From Paenibacillus sp. FSL H7-0331 (GTDB lineage: Bacteria; Bacillota; Bacilli; Paenibacillales; NBRC-103111), in assembly GCF_001956045.1 (NCBI RefSeq), contig NZ_MRTH01000016.1, forward strand, positions 128,602-192,601: a stretch of 64,000 nucleotides of DNA, in the 5' to 3' direction. Each line of letters opens with the position of its first letter. Positions within the stretch are counted from its first letter, which is position 1. The position numbers and the translations under genes are program-made. Positions 8,735 through 16,832 of the stretch are shown here, one piece after another. The notes under the pieces were generated by a model. That model was not told where the DNA came from and ran no database searches. It saw nothing but the letters and a program-made list of their open reading frames with translations.

Positions 8735-10369
8735 ATGAAAAGAAGACGTTGGACATCTGCAGCATTAGTCGTCGCCATGGCAGCAAGCCTTTTATCCGCA
8801 TGTAGCGGAAACTCCGCGAGCGCGCCAGATTCAACCAGTCCCGATGGTAAAAAAGGGGAAGTTCCCAATTTGGAGAAGTCAGGTATGCCGATCGTTAAAC
8901 AGCCCGTTTCGCTCACATTTTTCACGGGCAAGGCGGCGACCAACGGTAATAACTTTGAGGAAACAACAGTATGGAAAGAATATGCAAAGCTGTCGAACGT
9001 CAATGTTAAGTTTCAGCTGGTCCCTTTTGACAATTTGACAGAGAAGCGCAATTTGGCTTTGGCTGGAGGCGATTACCCTGATGCTTTTTATTCTTCCCGT
9101 GTACCTGCGTCGGATTTGATGAAATATGGTGCACAAGGAACATTTGTTAAGCTCAACGACTTGATCGACAAATACGCCCCCAATTTTAAAAAGCTGATGG
9201 ATAAATACCCCGATCTGAAAAAAGGGCTGACGATGCCGGACGGTTACATCTACTCGTTCCCCTCTTTTTATAGCCCGGAATTCCTGCCGATGCTGATCGG
9301 AACTCCGCTATGGGTTAAACAGGAGTGGCTGGATAAGCTAAAGCTCAAGGAGCCTGCAACGACAGAGGAACTGTACCAATATTTGAAGGCAGTCAAGGAA
9401 ACCGATCTGAATGGAAATGGGCAGGCTGATGAAATTCCTTATGCCGGAGAAGGCATCAATCCGCTGATCGAACAGATTAGGGGGGCATGGGGTTTTGGAA
9501 ACCGTGGCTTGGGACACAAATTCGTTGACGTGGATCCAAAAACGAACGAGCTACGCTTTTTCCGTACCGATGCCAAATATAAAGAAGTTATCGAATATGT
9601 ACGCAAGCTGTATACGGAAGGTCTGATAGATAAGGAAATTTTCACCGTCAAGACAAGTGCTTTATTCGCGAAAGGGCAAAAAGGTGTTTTTGGGGCAACC
9701 ATCAATCCGAATCCGATGACCCAGATGAATCAGCCGGGCTACGTGGGGCTTGGAGCTTTAAAGGGTCCGTATGGCGATCAGCTGTACACGCATGTTAAAG
9801 TGCCTGTAGTATGGCCTGGAGCCTTCGTTATTACCGATAAAAACAAAAATGTCGAAGCGACGATTCGCTGGATTGACCATTTCTATGGTGACGAGGGTGC
9901 TACGTTCTATTTCATGGGCCTTGAGGGGCAAACATACCGTAAAACATCCGACGGCAAGCTGGAATTCGTGGAGGATATTACGAAAAATCCGAATGGACTA
10001 ACGATGGATCAGGCACTGGCTAAACATATCACGTGGCTGGGAGGCAGCTATCCGGGCTTCGTACAGGAGAAATATTTCAAAGGGTCCGAGACATTGCCGG
10101 AGTCGGTAGCTGTTGGTAAAAAGGCTGAGCCGTTCAAAGTCAAAGAGCTGTGGAACAACTTTAACTTCACTGAGGAAGAAACCGAATTCAGATCCACGGT
10201 GGGGACGGATATGCATAATTACATCGGCGAGATGGAAGCCAAGTTCATCACCGGCTCCCAGCCGATGTCGGAATGGGATAAATATGTGGCAACTGTACAA
10301 AAAATGGGCGTAGATGAATATATGAAGGGCTACAAGAAAGCGTACGAGCGCTATAAAAATACGAAGTAA
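8735..10369 (+). CDS. Extracellular solute-binding lipoprotein (LipO-type)
   Basis: A 544-aa type-1 binding protein with a basic start MKRRRWTSAALVV and lipobox SLLSACSG (Cys 23). The mature domain contains FFTGKAATNG, KYAPNFKKLMDKYPDLKKG and the DLNGNGQADEIPYAG loop common in the LipO/YtcQ group. A GGGAGG site precedes the ATG with slightly long spacing. It would capture an oligosaccharide outside the cell for the permeases at 6776 and 7768. A short hairpin (8668-8683) separates it from the permease gene, which may favour higher expression of the binding protein. Confidence 0.93.
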   Translation: MKRRRWTSAALVVAMAASLLSACSGNSASAPDSTSPDGKKGEVPNLEKSGMPIVKQPVSLTFFTGKAATNGNNFEETTVWKEYAKLSNVNVKFQLVPFDNLTEKRNLALAGGDYPDAFYSSRVPASDLMKYGAQGTFVKLNDLIDKYAPNFKKLMDKYPDLKKGLTMPDGYIYSFPSFYSPEFLPMLIGTPLWVKQEWLDKLKLKEPATTEELYQYLKAVKETDLNGNGQADEIPYAGEGINPLIEQIRGAWGFGNRGLGHKFVDVDPKTNELRFFRTDAKYKEVIEYVRKLYTEGLIDKEIFTVKTSALFAKGQKGVFGATINPNPMTQMNQPGYVGLGALKGPYGDQLYTHVKVPVVWPGAFVITDKNKNVEATIRWIDHFYGDEGATFYFMGLEGQTYRKTSDGKLEFVEDITKNPNGLTMDQALAKHITWLGGSYPGFVQEKYFKGSETLPESVAVGKKAEPFKVKELWNNFNFTEEETEFRSTVGTDMHNYIGEMEAKFITGSQPMSEWDKYVATVQKMGVDEYMKGYKKAYERYKNTK

Positions 10370-10382
10370 GAGTAGCAGTCTA

Positions 10383-10411
10383 CAGGAGGACGCGATAGAC
10401 GCGCCCTCCTG
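10383..10411 (+). terminator. Strong intercistronic hairpin
   Basis: CAGGAGG-A-CGCG and CGCG-C-CCTCCTG form a 12-bp stem with a single mismatch and a 5-base loop. There is no T-run after it, so it may act as a partial terminator or as a 3' stabiliser of the binding-protein transcript. It lies between the lipoprotein and MBL genes. Confidence 0.5.
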
Positions 10412-10442
10412 TTCAGTATGGATAAGAAAGGAGCGTGAAAGT

Positions 10443-11462
10443 ATGAAAATCAAATGCAGAATCGCTGCGACAGCAAGATGGAGTGTAATGGTCATCCTTA
10501 CCCTGCTGCTGGCAGCATGCTCACAAGCACCACTACAGACGCAGCTCGCTCCTGTACCCAATTCGTTGCCACCATCTCCGGTAACGGCCAATTTGCGTAC
10601 AGAGCAAATATTCGACAAGGAAGCATACAAAGGGAAACTGACTATACGTTATTTTCATTTGGCTGGTAAGGATTTGACAGGAGATAGCTTCTTGATTGTG
10701 TCACCTGAAGGCCAAACGATGCTGATCGACGCTGGACTGCCGGAGGTTGGGCAGCAGGTGGTCGAATACTTGAGCAAGCTCGGCATTCCATCTCTGGACA
10801 TTGCGTTGAACACGCATCCGCATATCGATCATATCGGTGGTTATGCGACTGTGGCAAGAGACAAGGAAATCAAGCAGTTCTATATGGTTAATTTGCCATA
10901 CACCCAATCCTCCGCTTACAACAATGCGATGGCCTCACTGGACGCAAAGAAGGTACCGAAAAAGACACTAGAGGAAGGCGATGTATTCCAGCTTGGCAAT
11001 TCGGTGAAGTTCGAGGTGCTGAATCCACCCAAGAAAGAACTGCCCGATGCAGTCAAAACGTTTTCAGCTCAAGAATTGAACGATTATTCCATGGTACTTA
11101 AAATGACTTATGGTGACCGCACGTTCTTGTTTACCGCTGACATTTACAAGCACCGGGAAGTCGAGCTTACCGATTCTCCATGGAAAGACAAGCTGAAATC
11201 CGATATGATGGATATTCCTCATCATGGCAGCGAATCGACCTCCTCATCGGAAGTGTTTCTGAATGCTGTATCCCCGCAAATCGTCATCATGAGTCAAAAC
11301 AACTTTCAAAGCCCAAACCTGAAGGAGCGTCTGGAGAAGAAAGGTGCTAAGGTTTACTCCACAGGGTTACATGGGAATATCTTACTCAAGTCCGATGGAA
11401 AAATGATAGAAGTGACAACTGAAAAAGACTGGGAGCCACCAAAAAGGCCTGTTACCAAGTAA
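10443..11462 (+). CDS. MBL-fold metallo-hydrolase lipoprotein (ComEC/Rec2-like hydrolase domain)
   Basis: A 339-aa secreted lipoprotein with signal MKIKCRIAATARW, lipobox LLLAACS (Cys 26) and a proline-rich spacer to about residue 50. The metallo-beta-lactamase domain follows, with DSFLIVSPEGQTMLIDAG and metal ligands in NTHPHIDHIGGY (H125, H127, D129, H130). TADIYKHRE and DIPHHGSEST resemble the domain fused to ComEC. It lies 73 bases downstream of a sugar-binding protein, behind a hairpin, so it is probably the last gene of the uptake operon. The family cleaves phosphodiesters or esters; a substrate link to the transporter is inferred only. Confidence 0.9.
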   Translation: MKIKCRIAATARWSVMVILTLLLAACSQAPLQTQLAPVPNSLPPSPVTANLRTEQIFDKEAYKGKLTIRYFHLAGKDLTGDSFLIVSPEGQTMLIDAGLPEVGQQVVEYLSKLGIPSLDIALNTHPHIDHIGGYATVARDKEIKQFYMVNLPYTQSSAYNNAMASLDAKKVPKKTLEEGDVFQLGNSVKFEVLNPPKKELPDAVKTFSAQELNDYSMVLKMTYGDRTFLFTADIYKHREVELTDSPWKDKLKSDMMDIPHHGSESTSSSEVFLNAVSPQIVIMSQNNFQSPNLKERLEKKGAKVYSTGLHGNILLKSDGKMIEVTTEKDWEPPKRPVTK

Positions 11463-11530
11463 ACATCCTTGGGCCTGAGTTACTGACACCTTTCACTGAG
11501 ATGCAGACCCTCATACATCTAACCTTAATC

Positions 11531-11574
11531 AAAAAGTCTTCTTTATCGCTGCGTGCGCGATGAGAAGACTTTTT
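11531..11574 (+). terminator. Bidirectional-looking rho-independent terminator
   Basis: AAAAAGTCTTCT and AGAAGACTTTTT arms surround a 20-base GC-rich loop that itself pairs (ATCGC/GCGAT). It ends the operon whose last gene stops at 11462. Confidence 0.85.
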
Positions 11575-11626
11575 GTGTACAGCATCATTCCGCACATTTC
11601 CAGCTTTACATATTATTCATATCCCG

Positions 11627-11700
11627 TTGACACTCCCCAAATAAACGACTCCTATAATCAATTTGAGCACGAATGAACAAACTGAGCAATAATGGACATG
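11627..11700 (+). promoter_or_regulatory. Promoter and double DeoR-type operator before the G1P dehydrogenase gene
   Basis: TTGACA at 11627-11632 and TATAAT at 11653-11658 (20-base spacing, longer than ideal) precede two tandem copies of the locus motif: TGAGCACGAATGAACAAA (11664-11681) and TGAGCAATAATGGACATG (11683-11700). The same motif occurs at 13112, 18228 and 20071. A position just downstream of the -10 suits a repressor. Confidence 0.65.
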
Positions 11701-11745
11701 GTTTAATGCAAGGAAAAGAAACAGGATGAGGTAGTGAAGTGAATC

Positions 11746-12963
11746 ATGGTAGATCTATTAGAGAAAATCAAGAAAGCGACAGAAGGCTGTGAGGCAAGTG
11801 TAAGACAAGCCATAGATCTGGATCTGATCAGGATTGATTCGGGTGCGATCCAGGAAGTGGCTTCCTATTTGGTAGGTAAGTCTTATCGACAAGTCAGTAT
11901 TGTGGCAGATTCCATTACCTATCAGGTGGCGGGCGCTCAATTAGAGGCAATGCTAACAAGTGTTGATTTGTGCGTGCATACCACAATAATTAAACCAAAT
12001 GCTCAAGGTGATGTCATTGCTGACGAGCCTGCACTTATTCAGCACATCATCGACATACAACGTTATACAGCCGATGTAGTGATTGCTGTGGGTGGAGGGA
12101 CGATTCACGATATTGCCAGATATTCCGCCTACAGCACGAGGATTCCTTTTGTTTCTGTACCTACAGCTCCTTCTGTAGACGGTTTTAATTCCAAGGGAGC
12201 CCCTATTCTGATTAGGGGTGATAAGCAGACGATTGCGGCGGTTGGTCCGGATGCGATATTTGCCGATCTGGATATTTTGGTTAAGGCTCCCAAAGCGATG
12301 ATAGCAGCGGGCTTCGCCGATATGTTGGGCAAATATACGTCCCTGTTTGATTGGAAGTTTGGTTCGATTGTAGGTGCAGAGCCTTACCTGCAGGTAGCTG
12401 CGGATATAACCCGGACAGCACTGCTGCAATGTGTGAATCAGATTGACTTGATCGCGCTCAGGCAGGAGGAGGGCATTCGCACATTAATCGGTGCATTGAT
12501 CGAATCCGGTCTTGCGATGCTGCTGCTCGGTCATTCCCATCCAGCTTCGGGTGCGGAGCACCATCTTTCTCACTATTGGGAGATGGCGTATATACGGCTT
12601 GGCAAAAGACAGCTACTGCATGGCGCGAAGGTAGGTGTGGCCTGTATCCAAATCTCCAGATTGTATCATCAGATCGCTAGTGAGGGCAGTGAGGTATGGA
12701 GGAATACAGCTGAGAAGGAATCGTGGGCACCGGGAGCTAGAATTGCCGAGCATTGGGACGAGCTGCGCCTTGAAATCGCGAATATCCCTGACCCTGCAAC
12801 GCTGAGCGTGCTCTTAGAAAAAATTGGCGGACCGACTTCGATACAGGAGCTGAGTGTAAGTGAAGAGCTGCTGGAAAGCAGCCTGCGAGAGGCGCACCAG
12901 GTTCGGCTTAATCGATTTACGCTGTTAAGAGCTTACAACGAAAGGCTGAATTACGAGCACTGA
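11746..12963 (+). CDS. egsA: sn-glycerol-1-phosphate dehydrogenase (EgsA/AraM family)
   Basis: A 405-aa iron-containing-ADH-fold enzyme interconverting sn-glycerol-1-phosphate and dihydroxyacetone phosphate with NAD(P)H. Seen: nucleotide loop AVGGGTIHDIARY (residues 114-126), SVPTAPSVDGFNSKGAPI, and candidate metal ligands D193 (GFADMLGKY), H273/H274 (SGAEHHLSH) and H293 (LLHGAKVGV), all typical of AraM. In B. subtilis AraM makes G1P for heptaprenylglyceryl phosphate. Here it sits with a Ugp-like importer and a glycerophosphodiesterase, which suggests a catabolic direction (inference). It is the first gene of the locus, with its own promoter and operators. Confidence 0.93.
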   Translation: MVDLLEKIKKATEGCEASVRQAIDLDLIRIDSGAIQEVASYLVGKSYRQVSIVADSITYQVAGAQLEAMLTSVDLCVHTTIIKPNAQGDVIADEPALIQHIIDIQRYTADVVIAVGGGTIHDIARYSAYSTRIPFVSVPTAPSVDGFNSKGAPILIRGDKQTIAAVGPDAIFADLDILVKAPKAMIAAGFADMLGKYTSLFDWKFGSIVGAEPYLQVAADITRTALLQCVNQIDLIALRQEEGIRTLIGALIESGLAMLLLGHSHPASGAEHHLSHYWEMAYIRLGKRQLLHGAKVGVACIQISRLYHQIASEGSEVWRNTAEKESWAPGARIAEHWDELRLEIANIPDPATLSVLLEKIGGPTSIQELSVSEELLESSLREAHQVRLNRFTLLRAYNERLNYEH

Positions 12964-13111
12964 CAAGGGATACAAGCTAGTTTTCGTCATAAAATGTTGC
13001 TCGTGGAACAAAAATTCGACATCGACTGCAGTTCAATCGGCACTTCAATTGATTTACGTATTCTTCATATCGGCTTAACACCCGCTTGATGCTTCATGAT
13101 TACAATACAAT

Positions 13112-13129
13112 TGAACATGAATGAACAAA
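13112..13129 (+). promoter_or_regulatory. DeoR-type operator before the first DeoR gene
   Basis: TGAACATGAATGAACAAA is the best copy of the locus motif (consensus about TRAACATRAATGARCAAA). A further ATGAACA half-site lies at 13150-13156. It lies 54 bases upstream of the regulator start and implies autoregulation. Confidence 0.65.
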
Positions 13130-13182
13130 ACGAATGTTTATATTGCAGTAATGAACAGAGTTGATCAAGGGGGAATTGGCGA

Positions 13183-13944
13183 ATGCTGGCGGCAGAGAGA
13201 AAGCTGCGTATTGTGGAATATGTGAGGCAGTATCGAACAGCGACCATTACTGTGCTTGCCAATGAGTTTAACGTGCATGAGGCTACGATCCGGCGAGATC
13301 TTACGGAAATTGAGCAGGAGGGCATACTGAAGCGGACTCATGGCGGTGTCATCATTGAGCAGTGGACTCACGATGAGCCCTCCTTTAACGAAAGAACGCA
13401 CCAGCACGTGGATCAAAAAGAAAGAATCGGTCAGATGGCGGCAAGCCTGGTGGAAGACGGGGAGAACATTATTATCGACTCCGGCACCACGACACTGCAC
13501 ATTGCCAAAAATCTCGTTCACCGCTCCCATATAACGGTCGTCACGAACGACATGAATGTGGCTGCCGAGCTGAGAGATGCCCCGCGAATAAAAGTCATTT
13601 TAACCGGAGGGGAGCTGTATCCTTCCAGTTATATGTTAAATGGCATGTTCACGAATCATGTACTTGGCTCGCTGCATGTGGAGAAGGCATTCATCGGAAC
13701 TCCGGCGCTCCACCCGCAGCACGGACTTATGCATCCGGAGGCACAATTGGTGACGGCGAAGCAGGAGATGATCAAGTCGGCGAGGGAAATTATTGTCGTG
13801 ACCGACGATAGCAAGATCGGTAAGCTATCGCTTCATACCGTAGCCCCGAACACAGCCATTCACACCTTGATTACAGGTAAAGAAGTGAGTGATTACGATA
13901 TCAAGCCTTTTCAGGACTGGGGTATGACGGTGTATAGGGTGTAG
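13183..13944 (+). CDS. DeoR/GlpR-family transcriptional regulator (copy 1)
   Basis: A 253-aa repressor-type protein. The N-terminal DeoR winged HTH is MLAAERKLRIVEYVRQ followed by VHEATIRRDLTEIEQEGILKRTHGG. The C-terminal sugar-phosphate sensor domain carries IIDSGTTTLHIAKNL, TVVTNDMNVA and GGELYPSS. AAGGGGGAATTGGCGA precedes the ATG. It is close to four-fifths identical by eye to the protein at 19264-20025, so the two bracket the importer. DeoR proteins usually respond to phosphorylated catabolites; glycerol phosphate or dihydroxyacetone phosphate are natural candidates here. Confidence 0.93.
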   Translation: MLAAERKLRIVEYVRQYRTATITVLANEFNVHEATIRRDLTEIEQEGILKRTHGGVIIEQWTHDEPSFNERTHQHVDQKERIGQMAASLVEDGENIIIDSGTTTLHIAKNLVHRSHITVVTNDMNVAAELRDAPRIKVILTGGELYPSSYMLNGMFTNHVLGSLHVEKAFIGTPALHPQHGLMHPEAQLVTAKQEMIKSAREIIVVTDDSKIGKLSLHTVAPNTAIHTLITGKEVSDYDIKPFQDWGMTVYRV

Positions 13945-13975
13945 ATGGATTTACACAAGGAAAGGGGGATTGCTT

Positions 13976-15028
13976 ATGGCTTCCATTGAGTTCAGACAAG
14001 TGACCAAAACATTCGAGAAACACACAGTCATCAAGGATCTGGATCTAACGATAGAAGACGGTAAGTTCACGGTACTGGTGGGTCCGTCCGGCTGTGGGAA
14101 GACAACCCTGCTGCGCATGATTGCAGGCATCGATCCACAGACATCAGGTCAGGTGCTCATTAATGGAAAAGATGTAACGAGCATTACGCCTGGCAAAAGA
14201 GGGGTTGCGATGGTGTTCCAAAACTATGCCATCTACCCGACGATGTCGGTGCGGGAAAATATTGAGTTCGGTTTGAAAAATAACAAGGTTCCCAAAGCAG
14301 AGCGGACCCGTCTGGTGGAGACCATCAGCGCTACGGTTGGACTGTATGAGTACCTGGACCGCAAACCGTCTACCTTGTCAGGTGGTCAGCGCCAGCGTGT
14401 TGCATTGGCCCGTGCTATGGTCAAGCAGCCTTCGGTGTTTCTGATGGATGAGCCTTTATCCAATCTGGATGCGAAGCTTAGGGTGCAGATGCGGATTGAG
14501 CTGATCGAACTGCACAAAAAGCTCGGTACGACCTTCGTCTACGTAACTCATGATCAGGTGGAGGCGATGTCAATGGCGGATACGATCGTCTTGATGAATC
14601 AGGGTCAAATTCAGCAGGAGGCCCCGCCGGATGTGATGTATCGTCAGCCCAACAATTTGTTTGCCGCACAATTTATCGGAGTTCCCCCGATGAATGTTGG
14701 CGATTTGGGAGTGGGCGGGGTGAAATATGGCTTCCGTCCAGAGAGTGCCATCTTGTCGGCCAAGCCCGCTGAGCACCATTTATCGCTGCGTGGTGTGATT
14801 GTGACGAGGGAAATGCTGGGATCGGAAACGATTTATCAGGTTAGATCAGGACCGGATGCTTTTATGGTGAAATGGACAGAGGATCTGTTTGCCGTCGACC
14901 AAGAGGTTTACCTCGGTGTACCGGAAGCGAAGCTGGATTTCTTCGGGGCGGACAACAGCCGGATGGGCAAGGATCACAAACAATGGGATGACTATATGCG
15001 GAAGCTGCGAGGGTTTTCCCATGGGTAA
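13976..15028 (+). CDS. ugpC: ABC transporter ATPase, UgpC/MsmX family
   Basis: A 350-aa sugar-importer ATPase. Walker A GPSGCGKTT is at residues 36-44, then the signature LSGGQRQRVALARAM, Walker B VFLMDEPLSNLD and H-loop VYVTHDQVEAM. A shortened TOBE-like regulatory tail begins near residue 235. ATG 13976 has AAAGGGGG 7 bases upstream. Its end overlaps the next permease start by 8 bases. It is the only ATPase of this class in the window, although three other importers lack one, so it may be shared as MsmX is in B. subtilis (inference). Confidence 0.94.
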   Translation: MASIEFRQVTKTFEKHTVIKDLDLTIEDGKFTVLVGPSGCGKTTLLRMIAGIDPQTSGQVLINGKDVTSITPGKRGVAMVFQNYAIYPTMSVRENIEFGLKNNKVPKAERTRLVETISATVGLYEYLDRKPSTLSGGQRQRVALARAMVKQPSVFLMDEPLSNLDAKLRVQMRIELIELHKKLGTTFVYVTHDQVEAMSMADTIVLMNQGQIQQEAPPDVMYRQPNNLFAAQFIGVPPMNVGDLGVGGVKYGFRPESAILSAKPAEHHLSLRGVIVTREMLGSETIYQVRSGPDAFMVKWTEDLFAVDQEVYLGVPEAKLDFFGADNSRMGKDHKQWDDYMRKLRGFSHG

Positions 15029-15899
15029 AAAAACAGCTTGGGAAACGGTGCGTCCCTATCTGATGATCGCTCCTGCAATGCTCGGTATAGTGACCTTTGT
15101 CATCTACCCGATTGCGTACCTGATCTACTTGAGCTTTTATAAATACAACCTGATGAACAAATCGAAAAGCAAATTTATCGGCTTGGAAAATTTTGAGCAA
15201 ATTTTTACCCGGGGTGACTTTTACAAGGCTTTGGGGAACACAGTGACCTATACCGTTGGCGTTGTTGTGCTCACCCTGGTGATTTCGCTGCTAATGGCGA
15301 TTTGGCTGAACAAAAAAATACGCTTCAATGCGATTGTGCAAGCAGGCATATTTACCCCGCATATCGTATCGATTGTTTCGGTATCGCTCGTTTGGCTGTG
15401 GTTGATGGAACCGAATCAGGGCTTGCTCAATTTTGCTCTGAGAGCAATGGGACTGCCCACTTCCCAGTGGCTGCAAAGCTCGGATACGGCATTATTATCG
15501 GTCATCATCGTATCGGTATGGCAGGGCGTCGGCTACTACACGCTTATTATTGTGGCTGCACTGCAAAGTATACCGCCTACGATATACGAAGCGGCAGCAC
15601 TTGATAATGCAAGCAGATTTAAAGTGTTTTACAAAATTACACTGCCCATGATATCACCGCAGCTGTTTTTCATCTTAATCATCATGACCATCGGCTCGTT
15701 TAAGGTGTTTGATACCGTCAAAATCATGACGGGCGGAGGCCCTAATAATGCAACCAATACACTTGTTTACTATATATATGGTTTTCGAACCACGAGTATC
15801 GGTTACTCGGCTGCTACCGGAGTCGTGCTGCTGGTTATTATTAGCCTGCTGACGTTCGTCTACTTCCGGCTGCTATCCAAAAAGGTGCATTATCAATAG
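15021..15899 (+). CDS. ugpA: Glycerol-phosphate-type ABC permease, UgpA-like
   Basis: A 292-aa permease with six helices, starting MGKKTAWETVRPYLMIAPAM, with the N-terminal motif GIVTFVIYPIAYLIYLSFYKYNL. The EAA loop is EAAALDNASRFKVFYKITLPM. ATG 15021 lies inside the ATPase gene with an 8-base overlap, the coupling expected for this operon. Longer in-frame forms merely read through the ATPase gene. The Ugp assignment rests on sequence type plus the neighbouring glycerophosphodiesterase and G1P dehydrogenase; the precise solute is not proven. Confidence 0.9.
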   Translation: MGKKTAWETVRPYLMIAPAMLGIVTFVIYPIAYLIYLSFYKYNLMNKSKSKFIGLENFEQIFTRGDFYKALGNTVTYTVGVVVLTLVISLLMAIWLNKKIRFNAIVQAGIFTPHIVSIVSVSLVWLWLMEPNQGLLNFALRAMGLPTSQWLQSSDTALLSVIIVSVWQGVGYYTLIIVAALQSIPPTIYEAAALDNASRFKVFYKITLPMISPQLFFILIIMTIGSFKVFDTVKIMTGGGPNNATNTLVYYIYGFRTTSIGYSAATGVVLLVIISLLTFVYFRLLSKKVHYQ

Positions 15900-15938
15900 G
15901 CGATCCAAACGACGGAGAGAAAGGGGGTTCGTACATTC

Positions 15939-16769
15939 ATGACATTTGAATCCAGGCATATCTGGTCGGTATTAAGCAATTTATTGAAAGCTCTGCTTCT
16001 CATCATCTTTGTTTTTCCGTTTTTTTGGATGATTTCCACGTCGCTGCAGACCATTCAGGAAACCTTGACGTTTCCTCCGACTTTAATCCCGGCATCGCCC
16101 CAGTGGAATAATTTTGCGACTGCTATGCGTTCGGGGCCGTTCTTGACCTATGCCCAAAATTCGATAGTCGTCACGCTGTCCATCATCGTTTTACAGTTTG
16201 CTGTGATGATTCCGGCTGCTTACGCTTTTGCCAAATACCATTTTGCAGGGAAGAAAATCTTGTTTGGCATGGTGCTGCTGGCTTTTATGATCCCAGGTCA
16301 AGTCACCTTCATCCCTGTCTACTTGATGCTCGCTGATTGGGGATTGATCAAAACCTTATGGCCGCAAATTATTCCTTTTATGTCTAACGCCTTCGGCATC
16401 TTCCTATTACGCCAATATTTCATGCAAATTCCTGAAGAAATTATTGAAGCAGCCAAGCTGGATAACGCCAGTGAGTTCAAAATTATTTGGAAAATCATGA
16501 CGCCCATGTCCATGCCGGCACTGGCAACAATCGCATTATTCAGCTTCGTCAGTCATTGGAACGACTACTTTTGGCCACTCGTGATGACAGATTCGAACCC
16601 GGTTCGTCCGCTGACGCTCGGTATCGCAATGCTTAGAGAGACGGAAGGTATCAGCAACTGGCATATTATTATGGCTGGTAATGTGGCTTTAGTCATTCCT
16701 ATTTTGTTCGTTTATCTGATTTGCTCGAAGCAAATTGTAAAGGCATTTGTTTATTCAGGGATTAAATGA
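15939..16769 (+). CDS. ugpE: Glycerol-phosphate-type ABC permease, UgpE-like
   Basis: A 276-aa second permease of the importer. It has six helices, the EAA loop EAAKLDNASEFKIIWKIMTPMS, an SHWNDYFWPLVM segment and the C-terminus SKQIVKAFVYSGIK, all standard for the MalG/UgpE group. AAAGGGGG lies upstream of the ATG. It heterodimerises with the UgpA-like protein. Confidence 0.92.
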   Translation: MTFESRHIWSVLSNLLKALLLIIFVFPFFWMISTSLQTIQETLTFPPTLIPASPQWNNFATAMRSGPFLTYAQNSIVVTLSIIVLQFAVMIPAAYAFAKYHFAGKKILFGMVLLAFMIPGQVTFIPVYLMLADWGLIKTLWPQIIPFMSNAFGIFLLRQYFMQIPEEIIEAAKLDNASEFKIIWKIMTPMSMPALATIALFSFVSHWNDYFWPLVMTDSNPVRPLTLGIAMLRETEGISNWHIIMAGNVALVIPILFVYLICSKQIVKAFVYSGIK

Positions 16770-16832
16770 TCATTTAATCGCTTTCGAATAAGGGTTCATA
16801 ATTGTGCACGAAGAAAAGGGAGGAAGATGATA

